Position numbers and translations under genes: made by a program. Below are positions 18,155 to 26,539 of a stretch of 64,000 nucleotides of DNA, piece after piece; position 1 is the stretch's first letter; each line of letters opens with the position of its first letter. The DNA comes from Paenibacillus rubinfantis. Its GTDB lineage: Bacteria > Bacillota > Bacilli > Paenibacillales > Paenibacillaceae. The stretch covers positions 253,341 to 317,340 of the forward strand of contig NZ_LN909062.1 in NCBI RefSeq assembly GCF_001486505.1, read 5' to 3'. The notes under the pieces were generated by a model that was given only the letters and a program-made list of their open reading frames with translations, was not told the DNA's origin and did not search any database.

Positions 18155-18274
18155 ATGGGTGGCGTTGATAATTGCGGACCGGTAGGTCCTGGTTATGGCT
18201 TCTGGACATCAACGGGGACGATCCTCGTGCTGTACATTTTGCTGGTAATCATCCTCCGTGCTCCTCTTTACTAA
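18155..18274 (+). CDS. YjcZ-type small sporulation membrane protein
   Basis: A 39-residue peptide. A glycine-rich start (MGGVDNCGPVGPGYGFWT) is followed by a single hydrophobic segment (ILVLYILLVIIL) and a short RAPLY tail. This is the architecture of the YjcZ family of small spore-associated membrane proteins that are common in Bacillales. The ATG lies after GAAAGCGGGGTGA. A strong GC-rich hairpin follows the stop. Function is unknown; family assignment rests on layout and composition. Confidence 0.75.
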   Translation: MGGVDNCGPVGPGYGFWTSTGTILVLYILLVIILRAPLY

Positions 18275-18297
18275 TCTCTATAACTAATCTTACCCCT

Positions 18298-18331
18298 GCA
18301 CACCGGTCTGCCCTTCGGCAGGCCGGTGTGC
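18298..18331 (+). terminator. GC-rich hairpin after the yjcZ-like gene
   Basis: GCACACCGGTCTGCC, a CTTC loop and GGCAGGCCGGTGTGC form a 15-base stem. The T-tract is poor, so it may be a weak terminator or an mRNA-stabilising end. Confidence 0.6.
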
Positions 18332-18416
18332 GTTAAAAGCGTTTCCGAAAAAGTTGAACCCTTCCCCGCTCTGTTAACGTACTAAAAGGTATATCAAATT
18401 TTAGGGAGGTTTTAGT

Positions 18417-20495
18417 TTGAAGAAAAAACGAAACGCGCTTCTTGCCATCTTCCTTGCTCTTACACTGCTGATGCCGACCGGCGCCATGGCCGCCGAAGCG
18501 ACCGAAACCAACGCCGCACCGCAAAGCTTGGAGGAGATCGCTGCCGCGAAGGCCGCATTGCTCACCACCACTTACGGAACAACAAGCGTCCAGTACGCCT
18601 TGGTGGACAATGGCAAGATCATCGTTTCTGGAGCAACCGGTACCAACGACACTGACGGAAACATCCCGCTAACCCCCGAAACGATGTACGGTATTGGTTC
18701 GACCAGTAAAATGTTTACGACCGCTGCGGTCATGAAACTGGTGGACCAAGGCAAAATCAATCTGGATACGCCTTTAGTGAATTACATAGCGGAATTCAAA
18801 ATGAAAGACGAGCGATATAAGCAAATCACGCCGCGCATGCTGCTGAACCATTCCTCCGGACTTCAGGGTTCCAGCCTCACCAACGCGTTTTTGTTTGAGG
18901 ACAATGACCCTTATGCACATGATACGCTGCTCGACCAACTGGCCGATCAGTCCCTGAAGGCCGACCCGGGCGCGTATTCGGTTTACAGCAATGACGGATT
19001 TACGCTGGCGGAACTCTTGGTTGAGCGCGTCAGCGGCATGGATTTCACCAGCTATATCCACAAGGAATTTACCGAGCCGTTGGGCCTGAAGCATACGCTG
19101 ACGTCGCAGGACGAACTAGACGTAAGCAAGCTTGCCGCAATCTATACGCCTGGAGTTACGGAACAATTACCGAATGAGACGGTTAATGTGATCGGAACAG
19201 GGGGCATCTACTCAACCGCCGAAGATCTTGTGAAATTCGCCGGCTTGTTTACGGGCGAAGCGGAGGATATCCTGTCCGAGAAAGCGGCCATCGCGATGGC
19301 TCAGCCGGAATACAAACGGGGCGTTTGGCCGAAGGACACCGACAATAGCTTCGATTTCGGACTTGGCTGGGATAGCATGAGGTTGTTCCCTTTCAATGAG
19401 TATGGCATCCAAGCCTTGGCCAAAGGCGGAGATACGATCCTGTACCACGCCGAGCTCGTCGTTTTGCCGGAACAGAATATGGCTGCGGCCGTCCTGTCCT
19501 CCGGCGGCTCCAGCTCGTTGAACCAACTGCTCGCCAATGAATTGCTGCTTCAGGCGCTGCAGGATAATGGCACGATTAAAGAACGGAAGCCGGCGAAATC
19601 CTTTGGTACCCCGGAACAAGCAACCATGCCGGAAGAGTTAACGGAGTACAGCGGATTTTACGGGGCAACCAACCAGTTGATCCGCATCGATGTAGCCGAT
19701 GGCGAAATCAACATCACGTCCCCGTTCGCACCAGGGGAATCCTTGGGACTTCCCAAGCTGGTGTACACGAAGGATGGGACTTTTGTCAGCGAAGACGGTT
19801 CGCTGAAGGTCAGCTTTGTGAAGGAGAAGAACGGACGTACCTATCTGTGGGAAAGACAATACGCTACGGTTCCTGAGTTGGGACAGCTGGCTTTGAGTTT
19901 TTACTCTGCAGAGAAGCTGGAAGAGAACGCGCTTACGCCGGACGTTGAGGCGGCCTGGAAGCAGCGCGACGGGAAGTCCTATTTCCTGGTATCGGAAAAA
20001 TACAGCTCGATCGCCTACTTCATCATGCTGCCAACCGTCCAAATGACCCGGACCGACAGCCTGCCCGGCTACGTGTTGGATAAACAAATTACAGGCCCCG
20101 ATTCGCTGATGGGCAAGCATCAGATTCCGACCACAGGAAGCCGTGACTTGGCGGAGTACCGCTTCTTCACCCAAGCGGGGAGCGAATACCTGGAAGCCGC
20201 TGGTTCCTTGTACTTGAGCGGAGATCAAGTCAAGGAGCTGTACCCTGGCAAAAAATCATCGGTGACCTTGCGTCCGTCGGAGCAAGCTCGCTGGTATACC
20301 GTTCCAGCCAAAGCCGCCGGAAAAACAATCACTGTCGAATTGCCGGCCAAAGCCTCCTTTGCGGTATACGATGCCGCCGGAGTATGCGTGAACTTCTCGG
20401 TGGTCAGCGGAAACAACGAAGTGAAGCTGCCTGAAAACGGGACGATCGTGTTGATCGGAGATCCGGGATCCCGTTTCGAGATTGAACTGAAATAA
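18417..20495 (+). CDS. Secreted serine hydrolase of the beta-lactamase/PBP4-like family
   Basis: A 692-residue protein with an export signal (residues 1-25, cut probable after GAMA). The class C beta-lactamase-like domain spans about 45-375. Its active serine is in STSK at 95-98 and the YSN motif is at 190-192. A GGDT stretch near 345 stands where the third motif should be. A C-terminal region of about 300 residues has no family that I recognise. The start is TTG after TTAGGGAGG. Such enzymes hydrolyse peptides or esters; true beta-lactamase activity is unlikely for this group. Monocistronic. Confidence 0.82.
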   Translation: MKKKRNALLAIFLALTLLMPTGAMAAEATETNAAPQSLEEIAAAKAALLTTTYGTTSVQYALVDNGKIIVSGATGTNDTDGNIPLTPETMYGIGSTSKMFTTAAVMKLVDQGKINLDTPLVNYIAEFKMKDERYKQITPRMLLNHSSGLQGSSLTNAFLFEDNDPYAHDTLLDQLADQSLKADPGAYSVYSNDGFTLAELLVERVSGMDFTSYIHKEFTEPLGLKHTLTSQDELDVSKLAAIYTPGVTEQLPNETVNVIGTGGIYSTAEDLVKFAGLFTGEAEDILSEKAAIAMAQPEYKRGVWPKDTDNSFDFGLGWDSMRLFPFNEYGIQALAKGGDTILYHAELVVLPEQNMAAAVLSSGGSSSLNQLLANELLLQALQDNGTIKERKPAKSFGTPEQATMPEELTEYSGFYGATNQLIRIDVADGEINITSPFAPGESLGLPKLVYTKDGTFVSEDGSLKVSFVKEKNGRTYLWERQYATVPELGQLALSFYSAEKLEENALTPDVEAAWKQRDGKSYFLVSEKYSSIAYFIMLPTVQMTRTDSLPGYVLDKQITGPDSLMGKHQIPTTGSRDLAEYRFFTQAGSEYLEAAGSLYLSGDQVKELYPGKKSSVTLRPSEQARWYTVPAKAAGKTITVELPAKASFAVYDAAGVCVNFSVVSGNNEVKLPENGTIVLIGDPGSRFEIELK

Positions 20496-20539
20496 ATTCG
20501 AATCGATTTCTGCCCTAATTTTCTTCATTTTTACCTGTT

Positions 20540-20567
20540 TTGCATGAGATCCCCTGCCGGGTATAAA
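20540..20567 (+). promoter_or_regulatory. Candidate promoter of the Toprim gene
   Basis: TTGCAT at 540-545 (offset 20000) and TATAAA at 562-567 are separated by 16 bases. Transcription would begin near 20574, inside the inverted repeat listed next. Confidence 0.5.
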
Positions 20568-20623
20568 CTAGAAGCGTAACAACCACAGCTTGGTTTATTA
20601 CGCTTCTAGACCCGGGAGGGGAT
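20549..20623 (+). promoter_or_regulatory. Long composite inverted repeat covering the Toprim gene's ribosome binding site
   Basis: Three nested complementary pairs are seen: ATCCCCT (549-555) with AGGGGAT (617-623), CCGGG (557-561) with CCCGG (611-615), and CTAGAAGCGTAA (568-579) with TTACGCTTCTAG (598-609). AGGGGAT is the Shine-Dalgarno of the TTG at 20628. As RNA it would hide that site. If transcription starts at the promoter above, only the innermost stem is in RNA, and the repeat could instead be a DNA operator. Confidence 0.7.
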
Positions 20624-20627
20624 TCTT

Positions 20628-20987
20628 TTGTCGATCAGCATCATCGTGGAAGGCAAGAACGACCGCAGCAAGCTGCGGCGCCTGCTTAACGAAGAAGTCC
20701 AGATTTATTGCACATTTGGCACGTTAAACAACGAGAAGCTGGAAAGCTTGCGCAAAAAGGTCAAGGACGATGAGCTATTCCTGTTCCTCGACAATGATCC
20801 TTCCGGCAAACGTATTCGCGGCGTGCTGCGGGACGCTTTTCCCGATGCGGTGCAAATCTATACCCGACGGGGTTATGCCGGCGTGGAAGGGACGCCTGAC
20901 GAATATCTCATCGCGCAATTAGAAAAAGCCGGGCTGGAGGAGTACATTCTGTATCCCCCAACACCGGCCCCCTACTACGGCTTTTGA
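20628..20987 (+). CDS. Small stand-alone Toprim-domain protein
   Basis: A 119-residue protein that is almost only a Toprim fold: VEGKND at residues 7-12 supplies the conserved glutamate and FLDNDPSGKRIRG the DxD-type acidic motif. These domains bind metal ions in primases, topoisomerases and RNase M5. It is shorter than RNase M5 (no DUF4093 tail) and resembles the small primase-like Toprim proteins. The start is TTG after GGGAGGGGAT. A long inverted repeat covers its leader. Nuclease activity on structured RNA or DNA is a reasonable but untested guess. Confidence 0.78.
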   Translation: MSISIIVEGKNDRSKLRRLLNEEVQIYCTFGTLNNEKLESLRKKVKDDELFLFLDNDPSGKRIRGVLRDAFPDAVQIYTRRGYAGVEGTPDEYLIAQLEKAGLEEYILYPPTPAPYYGF

Positions 20988-21078
20988 TCGCGATGTCATT
21001 TCAAAGATGTCTATTCGACATCGAATCTTGAATTCAGACGGTCGCTCCGTTGCTCACGTAGGATCTACCTACGCTCCG

Positions 21079-21684
21079 CTACTCCTTCACCAGATCCACA
21101 ACACCTGCGGCGATTTCGTCCGGCGTTGCCTCAGGCCGGTAAATTTCCCGCAGCTGGCCATCGCGGTCGACGAGACCGATCAGATCCATATGCACGAAAT
21201 TACCGTCCGCGTCCTGATTAATCAGGATCTTAAACGAATCCATCGCCAGATCGATCGTCTTCTGCTGATCCCCGCGCAAGAAATACCATCCGGCATAATC
21301 CGCCTTAAATTTATCGCCAAACGCCTTCACGTTCTCCAGCGTGTCGCGCTCTGGATCAAACGTGATCGATACGATGGAAGCCTCTTTGCCGAACAGGCCT
21401 TTTTCCTTCAAAATATCCTGTACCTGGCTCAGTCGGAAGGTCGTAATCGGGCAAACATCGGGGCAATTCGCAAAGAAGAAATAAAACAACCGGACCTTGC
21501 CGTTCGTATCCTGCAACGTTACGGTCTTGCCATCCACGTTCTCCATGCTAAAATCGGCGACAGGACGAATCACCGGCAGCTTGGTTTTGGCATACGTCGT
21601 CCACAACAGGTACCCGGCCAGAATAGCGCAAATCGCCAGCAAAATCCAAGTCCATTTATATTTCTTCAACACCGCCATGCCCAT
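21079..21684 (-). CDS. SCO1/SenC-family copper/redox protein
   Basis: A 201-residue membrane-anchored (residues 11-30) thioredoxin-fold protein. The copper-binding motif CPDVCP is at 74-79 and the third ligand His165 is in GNFVHMDLIG. Members (YpmQ in B. subtilis) deliver copper to the CuA site of cytochrome c oxidase. It starts six bases after the stop of ctaB, so the two are one oxidase-assembly operon. The second ATG, two codons in, is an alternative start. The structural oxidase genes are not in the window. Confidence 0.9.
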   Translation of the reverse strand: MGMAVLKKYKWTWILLAICAILAGYLLWTTYAKTKLPVIRPVADFSMENVDGKTVTLQDTNGKVRLFYFFFANCPDVCPITTFRLSQVQDILKEKGLFGKEASIVSITFDPERDTLENVKAFGDKFKADYAGWYFLRGDQQKTIDLAMDSFKILINQDADGNFVHMDLIGLVDRDGQLREIYRPEATPDEIAAGVVDLVKE

Positions 21685-21690
21685 CCCCCA

Positions 21691-22629
21691 TTACAGCCTT
21701 ACCGTATCCAAAATCATCACGATTAAGGCAATCGTTAAATAGTTGACCGAAAATAGAAAGACCTTTTTCGCCCATGCATCGTTATCCTTCGCCCGGAATC
21801 CCTGCAGTGACATCAACAGCCAAGCTACCGACAGAAGGGTACCGATAACCAGGAACCAAACGCCGGTGTAACCGTAGGCATACATTAGAATCGGAATCGG
21901 AATCAGCAAGACGAGATAAGGAATCATCTGTACCTTCGTCCGCGGGATGCCTTTGACAACAGGCAGCAACGGAAAGCCGGCTGCCCGGTATTCCTCTGTA
22001 CGGCGAATCCCCAGCGCCCAGAAGTGAGGCGGTTGCCACAGGAACAGCAAAGCGAACAACATCCAGGCACCGAGATCAACGTGGCCCGAAGCGGCAACAT
22101 AACCGATCACGGGCGGCATGGCGCCGGAAATCGCACCAATCGAGGTGCTCCAGGTCGAACTGCGTTTGAGCCAAAGTGTGTAGACAACCACGTAAACAAA
22201 CATGCCTACTACGCCAAACACCCCAGCCAGCGGTCCGGAGAAGACAAACAACACGGTTAAACCCAAGATGCCTAAGATTACCGCATACCACAGTACCGTC
22301 TTCGGAGACAATTTTCCCGTAGGCAGGGCGCGATTCTTCGTCCGCGCCATCTTCGTATCCATTTCCCGGTCGAAATAATTGTTAAAAACACAGGACGACG
22401 CCATCACCAGCGCCGTGCCCAGCAGCATGACAATCAGTTGAATATAATCAAGCTCCCAGCGGGAAGCCACCCAGAACCCGGCAAACGCGGCAATCAAATT
22501 CGAACGCAAAATGCCCGGTTTCGTCAAGGCGATGAAATCTTTCCAAGTCGCCGTCTCTCCCGGAGGAGTAGGTCTCACGGACAACGCAGCGGATTCCGCA
22601 GAAGCCTGAACACTTAATGGTTTGTCCAC
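21691..22629 (-). CDS. ctaB: Protoheme IX farnesyltransferase (heme O synthase)
   Basis: A 312-residue UbiA-family prenyltransferase that converts heme B to heme O for cytochrome oxidases. The prenyl-diphosphate-binding motif NNYFDREMDTKMARTKNR is at about 83-100, and further aspartates occur in the second cytoplasmic loop. About eight or nine membrane segments are seen. The start is GTG with GTAGGAGG upstream. The N-terminal 30 residues are polar. It is followed directly by the SCO gene. Confidence 0.92.
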   Translation of the reverse strand: MDKPLSVQASAESAALSVRPTPPGETATWKDFIALTKPGILRSNLIAAFAGFWVASRWELDYIQLIVMLLGTALVMASSCVFNNYFDREMDTKMARTKNRALPTGKLSPKTVLWYAVILGILGLTVLFVFSGPLAGVFGVVGMFVYVVVYTLWLKRSSTWSTSIGAISGAMPPVIGYVAASGHVDLGAWMLFALLFLWQPPHFWALGIRRTEEYRAAGFPLLPVVKGIPRTKVQMIPYLVLLIPIPILMYAYGYTGVWFLVIGTLLSVAWLLMSLQGFRAKDNDAWAKKVFLFSVNYLTIALIVMILDTVRL

Positions 22630-22805
22630 GCGCGATTCAATCCTCCTACAATTGGAATAGGGTTAGTTTAGGTGTATCTATATCGATAATTCATAAAATT
22701 TTCAACAAATTAACCCTCTCGCTATAAACTTTATCATATCAAAACGCAGAAGTGTTTGACAATCGATGGAATATCGCCGGTGAACTTTGACAATTTAGTG
22801 ACACA

Positions 22806-22833
22806 AAAGCCGCCGGACGCGTCCGGCGGCTTT
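22806..22833. terminator. Perfect 28-base palindromic hairpin
   Basis: AAAGCCGCCGGACG joined to its exact complement, with a short T-run on each strand. It would act in both directions and insulates ctaB from trpS readthrough. No gene ends immediately before it. Confidence 0.65.
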
Positions 22834-22912
22834 CATCCGTAAGGTTATTTAAGTGTCCCCCTGCACCGTAATTTTGTCCCCCTCCAAATGACGAGAGAAC
22901 GATGGAAACTGA

Positions 22913-22962
22913 AAAAAGGGCCTGCCCGAGGCAAAATGCCTGCCTCAAGCACACCCTTTCCT
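22913..22962 (-). terminator. trpS terminator
   Basis: On the minus strand GGGTGTGCTTGAGGCA pairs with TGCCTCGGGCAGGCCC with small bulges, followed by TTTTTT. Confidence 0.8.
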
Positions 22963-22976
22963 GTTCTAGATTCGGT

Positions 22977-23960
22977 TTATCTCCCAACAAACCCCATCAT
23001 ACGCTGTACATCCTGCAGCGTCTTCTCCGCCATTTCGGACGCTCTTTCGGCACCTTGGCGCAAGATGCTGCGCAACTCGCCGGACTCGCGAATGTCGCGG
23101 TAACGCTGCTGAAGCGGCTCGAGTACGCTGACAACAACCTCGGCGAGGTCTTTTTTGAACGGCCCGTACATTTGTCCTTCGTACCGTTGCTCCACCTCGG
23201 CGATCGTAAGTCCCGAGCATTGGCTGTAAATCGTAATCAGGTTGCTGACCTCCGGTTTGCTCGCCGGATCAAATTTCACTTCGCGTCCCGAATCCGTGGT
23301 CGCCCGGCTGATCTTCTTGCGGATCTCGTCCGGCGTGTCCAGCATTGCGATATAGCTGCCCGGGTTCGGATTGCTTTTGCTCATCTTCTTGGAGGCGTCG
23401 TCCAAGGACATAATCCGGGCCCCCACTTCCGGAATGTAAGGATCAGGCAGCGTAAAGTACTCCCCGAACCGGTGGTTAAACCGTCCAGCCAAATCGCGGG
23501 TTAATTCCAGGTGCTGCTTCTGGTCTTCCCCAACCGGCACCAGGTCGGCGTTGTAAATCAGAATGTCCGCCGCCATCAAAGCGGGATACACGAACAGCCC
23601 GGCCCCTACAGATTCCTTGCCGGCCGACTTGTCTTTGAACTGCGTCATCCGTTCCAGTTCGCCCATCGAGGTGAGCGTCGTCAGCAACCAGCCGAGCTGC
23701 GCATGCTGCATCACATGGGATTGCAGGTATACGTTCGCTTTGTTCGGATCGATTCCGGCGGCGATGTACAATGCCGCCACCGCTTCGGATTGCTCCGCCA
23801 ATGCGGCAGGCTCCTGCGGAACGGTGATCGCATGCAAATCCACGACCATAAAGTTGCAGGCGTGATCATGCTGCAGCGTAACGAAATTTTTGATGGCCCC
23901 GATGTAATTGCCGAGTGTCAGTTTCCCGCTGGGCTGGATACCGGATAATACTTTTTTCAT
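22977..23960 (-). CDS. trpS: Tryptophanyl-tRNA synthetase
   Basis: A class I aminoacyl-tRNA synthetase of 327 residues, normal for the bacterial enzyme. The HIGH-equivalent is in QPSGKLTLGNYIG (residues 9-21), and the KMSKS loop is KKMSKSNPN near 196. It charges tRNA-Trp. Expression is controlled by the T-box leader immediately upstream and ended by a clear terminator. It stands alone. Confidence 0.96.
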   Translation of the reverse strand: MKKVLSGIQPSGKLTLGNYIGAIKNFVTLQHDHACNFMVVDLHAITVPQEPAALAEQSEAVAALYIAAGIDPNKANVYLQSHVMQHAQLGWLLTTLTSMGELERMTQFKDKSAGKESVGAGLFVYPALMAADILIYNADLVPVGEDQKQHLELTRDLAGRFNHRFGEYFTLPDPYIPEVGARIMSLDDASKKMSKSNPNPGSYIAMLDTPDEIRKKISRATTDSGREVKFDPASKPEVSNLITIYSQCSGLTIAEVEQRYEGQMYGPFKKDLAEVVVSVLEPLQQRYRDIRESGELRSILRQGAERASEMAEKTLQDVQRMMGFVGR

Positions 23961-24036
23961 GACAATAACTCCTCCTTCATATGGTTAAGGTTCCTGTGGA
24001 GCGTCGGTGATCGTGCGGGGGCAGCCGCCGCAATGC

Positions 24037-24329
24037 AAAAAGGCCCCACGTCCGCAAGGGACGTGAGACCGTGGTGCCACCCTTATTTGCCGATAGATAG
24101 AGCGTACAGACCGCTTCAATCACGCCTGTTCCAACCATCAGCCTTTCCAATCCGTAACGTGGATTCCCCCGGCCGGCATACTGACAATAGGTGCTTGCCG
24201 CCCCTTGCGTTCAGCCCGGCGCTCCGAGGCCCATTCGGCGCAAGCTCCTCCTCCGGTTCGCATCAACCACCGGCTTTCTGTAGGTCGGATACTTCGCTTA
24301 CTTCCCCTCATCAACGCATTCTCGTTATG
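24037..24329 (-). ncRNA. T-box leader of trpS
   Basis: On the minus strand the conserved T-box AGGGTGGCACCACGG (24069-24083) is followed at once by a terminator stem (GGTCTCACGTCC with GGACGTGGGGCC, then TTTTT, 24037-24070). The acceptor-pairing triplet plus one is TGGC, which fits a tRNA with discriminator G, as tRNA-Trp has. Stem I occupies roughly 24200-24320; a TGG triplet in CCGGTGGTTGATG is a possible specifier. Uncharged tRNA-Trp would favour the antiterminator and read-through into trpS. Confidence 0.93.
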
Positions 24330-24335
24330 CCTTTC

Positions 24336-24364
24336 ATCATAAATTGCGGCGGCGGCGGTGTCAA
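24336..24364 (-). promoter_or_regulatory. Promoter of the trpS T-box transcript
   Basis: On the minus strand TTGACA (24359-24364) and TATGAT (24336-24341) are spaced by 17 bases, a near-consensus vegetative promoter. Confidence 0.85.
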
Positions 24365-24369
24365 ATCCA

Positions 24370-24388
24370 TTTTTCGTCCAACGAAAAA
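24370..24388. promoter_or_regulatory. Palindrome between divergent trpS and epimerase promoters
   Basis: TTTTTCGT, CCA, ACGAAAAA is a perfect 8-3-8 palindrome. It overlaps the likely -35 region of a rightward promoter whose -10 is TATGAT at 24394-24399. It could be an operator for the epimerase gene. Confidence 0.45.
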
Positions 24389-24446
24389 AGTGTTATGATA
24401 AGTCTTAGCTTAAAGGAACTGATTATGTGGGAAAAGGAGCAACGAT

Positions 24447-25421
24447 ATGAAAAAGGTGACCAAAGGGCAATGGAACGGTTACGATACGTACATCTTACAT
24501 AGCCGCGAACTTGAAGTCACGCTGCTACCTCGCCTTGGAAATAACGTCATTCGCATATGGGACAACATCCAGCAGCGCGATGTGCTGCGTCATCCGGAAG
24601 AGACCGAACTTGATTTCTATTTGCAGAAGCCCTATCATTTCGGCATCCCGCTCTTAACTCCCCCCGGGCGCATTCGCAGAGGGCATTTTACATATGCCGG
24701 GCAAGAATACCAGTTCGACCGCAACACGGCGAACGATAACCACATCCACGGTTTGCACCGTACGCAAAGCTGGTGCGTGAGCGATATTGAAGAAGATGAT
24801 GATGGCTGCGCCGTCACCACTGAATTCGTGACCTCCGACGATCCGGAATGGATCCGGCAATATCCTGAGCCGTTAAAACTGGAGATGACGCTTAGGCTGC
24901 AGGGGGCAAGCTTGCAGCAAACCTTTAAGATTACCCATCTGGGGCAAAATCCCGCTCCCTTCGGTTTAGGACTGCATACCTGGTTTATGATTGACGGCGA
25001 GCCGGGTCGCTGGAACCTGCAGTTGCCTGTAACGGATCTGTTTGTTTCCGATGAGGAGAATATCCCTACCGGAGAAACCAAGCCGCTGGGGATTTGGGAT
25101 GCATTAAACCAAGGCATGAATCTGCAAGGCGTGAATTGCGATACCATGCTGCGCATTGGCGACAAACCGGTGGAAGCCCTGATGATGCGCAATGACGGCT
25201 ATGGGCTGCGCTACACAGCAGACCCGGAACATTTTAAATTTTGGGTCATCTATTCGAAGGGCGAGGCGGACCAATTTTTCTGCATCGAGCCCTATACCTG
25301 GCTGCCGGACGCCCCGAACTTGAAGCTTCCGGCGAACGAAACCGGACTGATTGAGCTTACCCCGCAACAGACGCTGGAATTGAAGCTTTCCTTGGAGATG
25401 ATCTATCCGAATAACGGATGA
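24447..25421 (+). CDS. Aldose 1-epimerase family protein
   Basis: A 324-residue protein of the galactose mutarotase superfamily, which interconverts alpha and beta anomers of sugars. The catalytic histidine candidates are in NHIHGLHR (near residue 97) and GLGLHTWF (near 174), and the base is the glutamate of FCIEPYTWLPD (near 278). The ATG follows AAAAGGAGCAACG. The family includes proteins with unknown sugar specificity, so the symbol galM is not given. A clean terminator follows. Confidence 0.85.
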   Translation: MKKVTKGQWNGYDTYILHSRELEVTLLPRLGNNVIRIWDNIQQRDVLRHPEETELDFYLQKPYHFGIPLLTPPGRIRRGHFTYAGQEYQFDRNTANDNHIHGLHRTQSWCVSDIEEDDDGCAVTTEFVTSDDPEWIRQYPEPLKLEMTLRLQGASLQQTFKITHLGQNPAPFGLGLHTWFMIDGEPGRWNLQLPVTDLFVSDEENIPTGETKPLGIWDALNQGMNLQGVNCDTMLRIGDKPVEALMMRNDGYGLRYTADPEHFKFWVIYSKGEADQFFCIEPYTWLPDAPNLKLPANETGLIELTPQQTLELKLSLEMIYPNNG

Positions 25422-25444
25422 TTCCAACCCTCTTTTCAAAATTT

Positions 25445-25471
25445 CCGCCTTCCCTGGAAGGCGGTTTTTTT
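25445..25471 (+). terminator. Terminator of the epimerase gene
   Basis: CCGCCTTCC, CT, GGAAGGCGG followed by seven T. Confidence 0.95.
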
Positions 25472-25594
25472 GCGTTCTGGTGCGGTTTCTCGGCCAGAAG
25501 AAATAATTACCACTGCCCTAGCTTTGTAATTCCCCGCATATTTTACACCCTACAAACCATACTAACATCACAAACGCCAAAGGAGGTGACAAAC

Positions 25595-25822
25595 ATGGCA
25601 GGTCAAAGCCGCGGAAGCCGTAATAACCTTATTGTTCCTCAAGCAACTGCTGCGCTGCAACAAATGAAAATGGAAGCAGCTCAGGAATTGGGCGTACAAA
25701 TTCCGCAAGACGGTTACTATGGGAACTATACTTCCCGTGAAACCGGATCTCTTGGGGGCTACATCACGAAACGTTTGGTTCAACTGGCGGAGCAGCAATT
25801 GTCGGGTCGTTCGAACCTGTAA
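25595..25822 (+). CDS. Alpha/beta-type small acid-soluble spore protein
   Basis: A 75-residue protein that coats and protects DNA in dormant spores. It has the family core EAAQELGVQIPQDGYYGN, including the germination-protease cleavage region, and the C-terminal block GSLGGYITKRLVQLAEQQL. The start ATG at 25595 has a perfect AAAGGAGGTGA site; the frame is open upstream but has no site. The gene carries its own terminator. It is presumably made late in the forespore under sigma G. Confidence 0.95.
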   Translation: MAGQSRGSRNNLIVPQATAALQQMKMEAAQELGVQIPQDGYYGNYTSRETGSLGGYITKRLVQLAEQQLSGRSNL

Positions 25823-25848
25823 CTTGCATTCTCCCATTACCCTCTATA

Positions 25849-25883
25849 GAAACAGGCGGTCTGCTTAGCAGATCGCCTGTTTC
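25849..25883 (+). terminator. Terminator of the SASP gene
   Basis: GAAACAGGCGGTCTGC, TTA, GCAGATCGCCTGTTTC form a 16-base stem with one mismatch. It can work on both strands for the convergent genes. Confidence 0.85.
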
Positions 25884-25923
25884 CCATAAACCCATCAGTA
25901 TCGATAAATGATCACTTTGTCTC

Positions 25924-26370
25924 CTAGGAGGACAGGTTACCGTATGTATTTGTTCCGTTATCCTTATGCGGATATCGCTGGATCAGCAAATTCGCCATGT
26001 TATAGTTCGATTCCATCACCGCGTCGACCACCACGGCACCTTGGCGCAGCGCGAATTCGTAGCTGATTTCGCCATGCGTCCAGTACCGCTTAAACTGCAG
26101 TGATTGGATCGCCATCCTCCGAAAAGAACGGATCTGTTCCGCATTTAACCCGTGCGTTTCTTCACAAAGCTGCCCGTTCCTTCCCGCAATCGGATTGTGG
26201 CGGATGCCAAATTTACCGACGGTATTATTCCGGATCTGCAGAAATACGGTGCCGGAAGTTAATCCCGCTAACTCCTCCTCCAGTTCCTTAAAAACCATGT
26301 CGATCTGCCGAACGAGCGAAATTTGCTCAGCTCTCAGCATATTCTCCCACCTTTCCCCCAAAGATTGCAT
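25924..26370 (-). CDS. Conserved-looking protein of unknown function
   Basis: A 148-residue soluble protein with no export signal. The start could be MQSLGERW or MLRAEQIS ten codons later. Visible features are an amphipathic N-terminal helix (VFKELEEELAGL), a middle part RNNTVGKFGIRHN and a C-terminal half rich in aromatic residues (FKRYWTHGEISYEF). I do not recognise a family. It is convergent with the SASP gene and monocistronic. Confidence 0.65.
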   Translation of the reverse strand: MQSLGERWENMLRAEQISLVRQIDMVFKELEEELAGLTSGTVFLQIRNNTVGKFGIRHNPIAGRNGQLCEETHGLNAEQIRSFRRMAIQSLQFKRYWTHGEISYEFALRQGAVVVDAVMESNYNMANLLIQRYPHKDNGTNTYGNLSS

Positions 26371-26500
26371 CCTATGATATAGGGCTTATGTCACATTATA
26401 GGATAATATTTCCTTTGCATCAACAATATGCTACATATTTGGTTATTTATACCTAATGAGAATCGAACTTTCTACACTATCCGACAAAAAATAACAAAGA

Positions 26501-26528
26501 AAATAGGTCCTCTCTCGAGGGCCTATTT
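26501..26528 (-). terminator. Terminator of the oligoendopeptidase gene
   Basis: AAATAGGTCC and GGGCCTATTT pair with one mismatch around a CTCTCGA loop; a T-rich stretch follows on the minus strand. Confidence 0.7.
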
Positions 26529-26539
26529 ATGAAAGCGGG

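Larger units (their letters stand above)
22630..22976. other. Intergenic stretch between trpS and ctaB
   Basis: About 350 bases with no gene. It holds the trpS terminator (22913-22962), a perfect 28-base palindrome (22806-22833) and an AT-rich part just upstream of ctaB that presumably holds its promoter. Confidence 0.7.

Noticed and set aside
22739..22990. Coding frame between trpS and ctaB
   Set aside because: It covers a terminator and a perfect palindrome, has no ribosome site and no protein-like composition.
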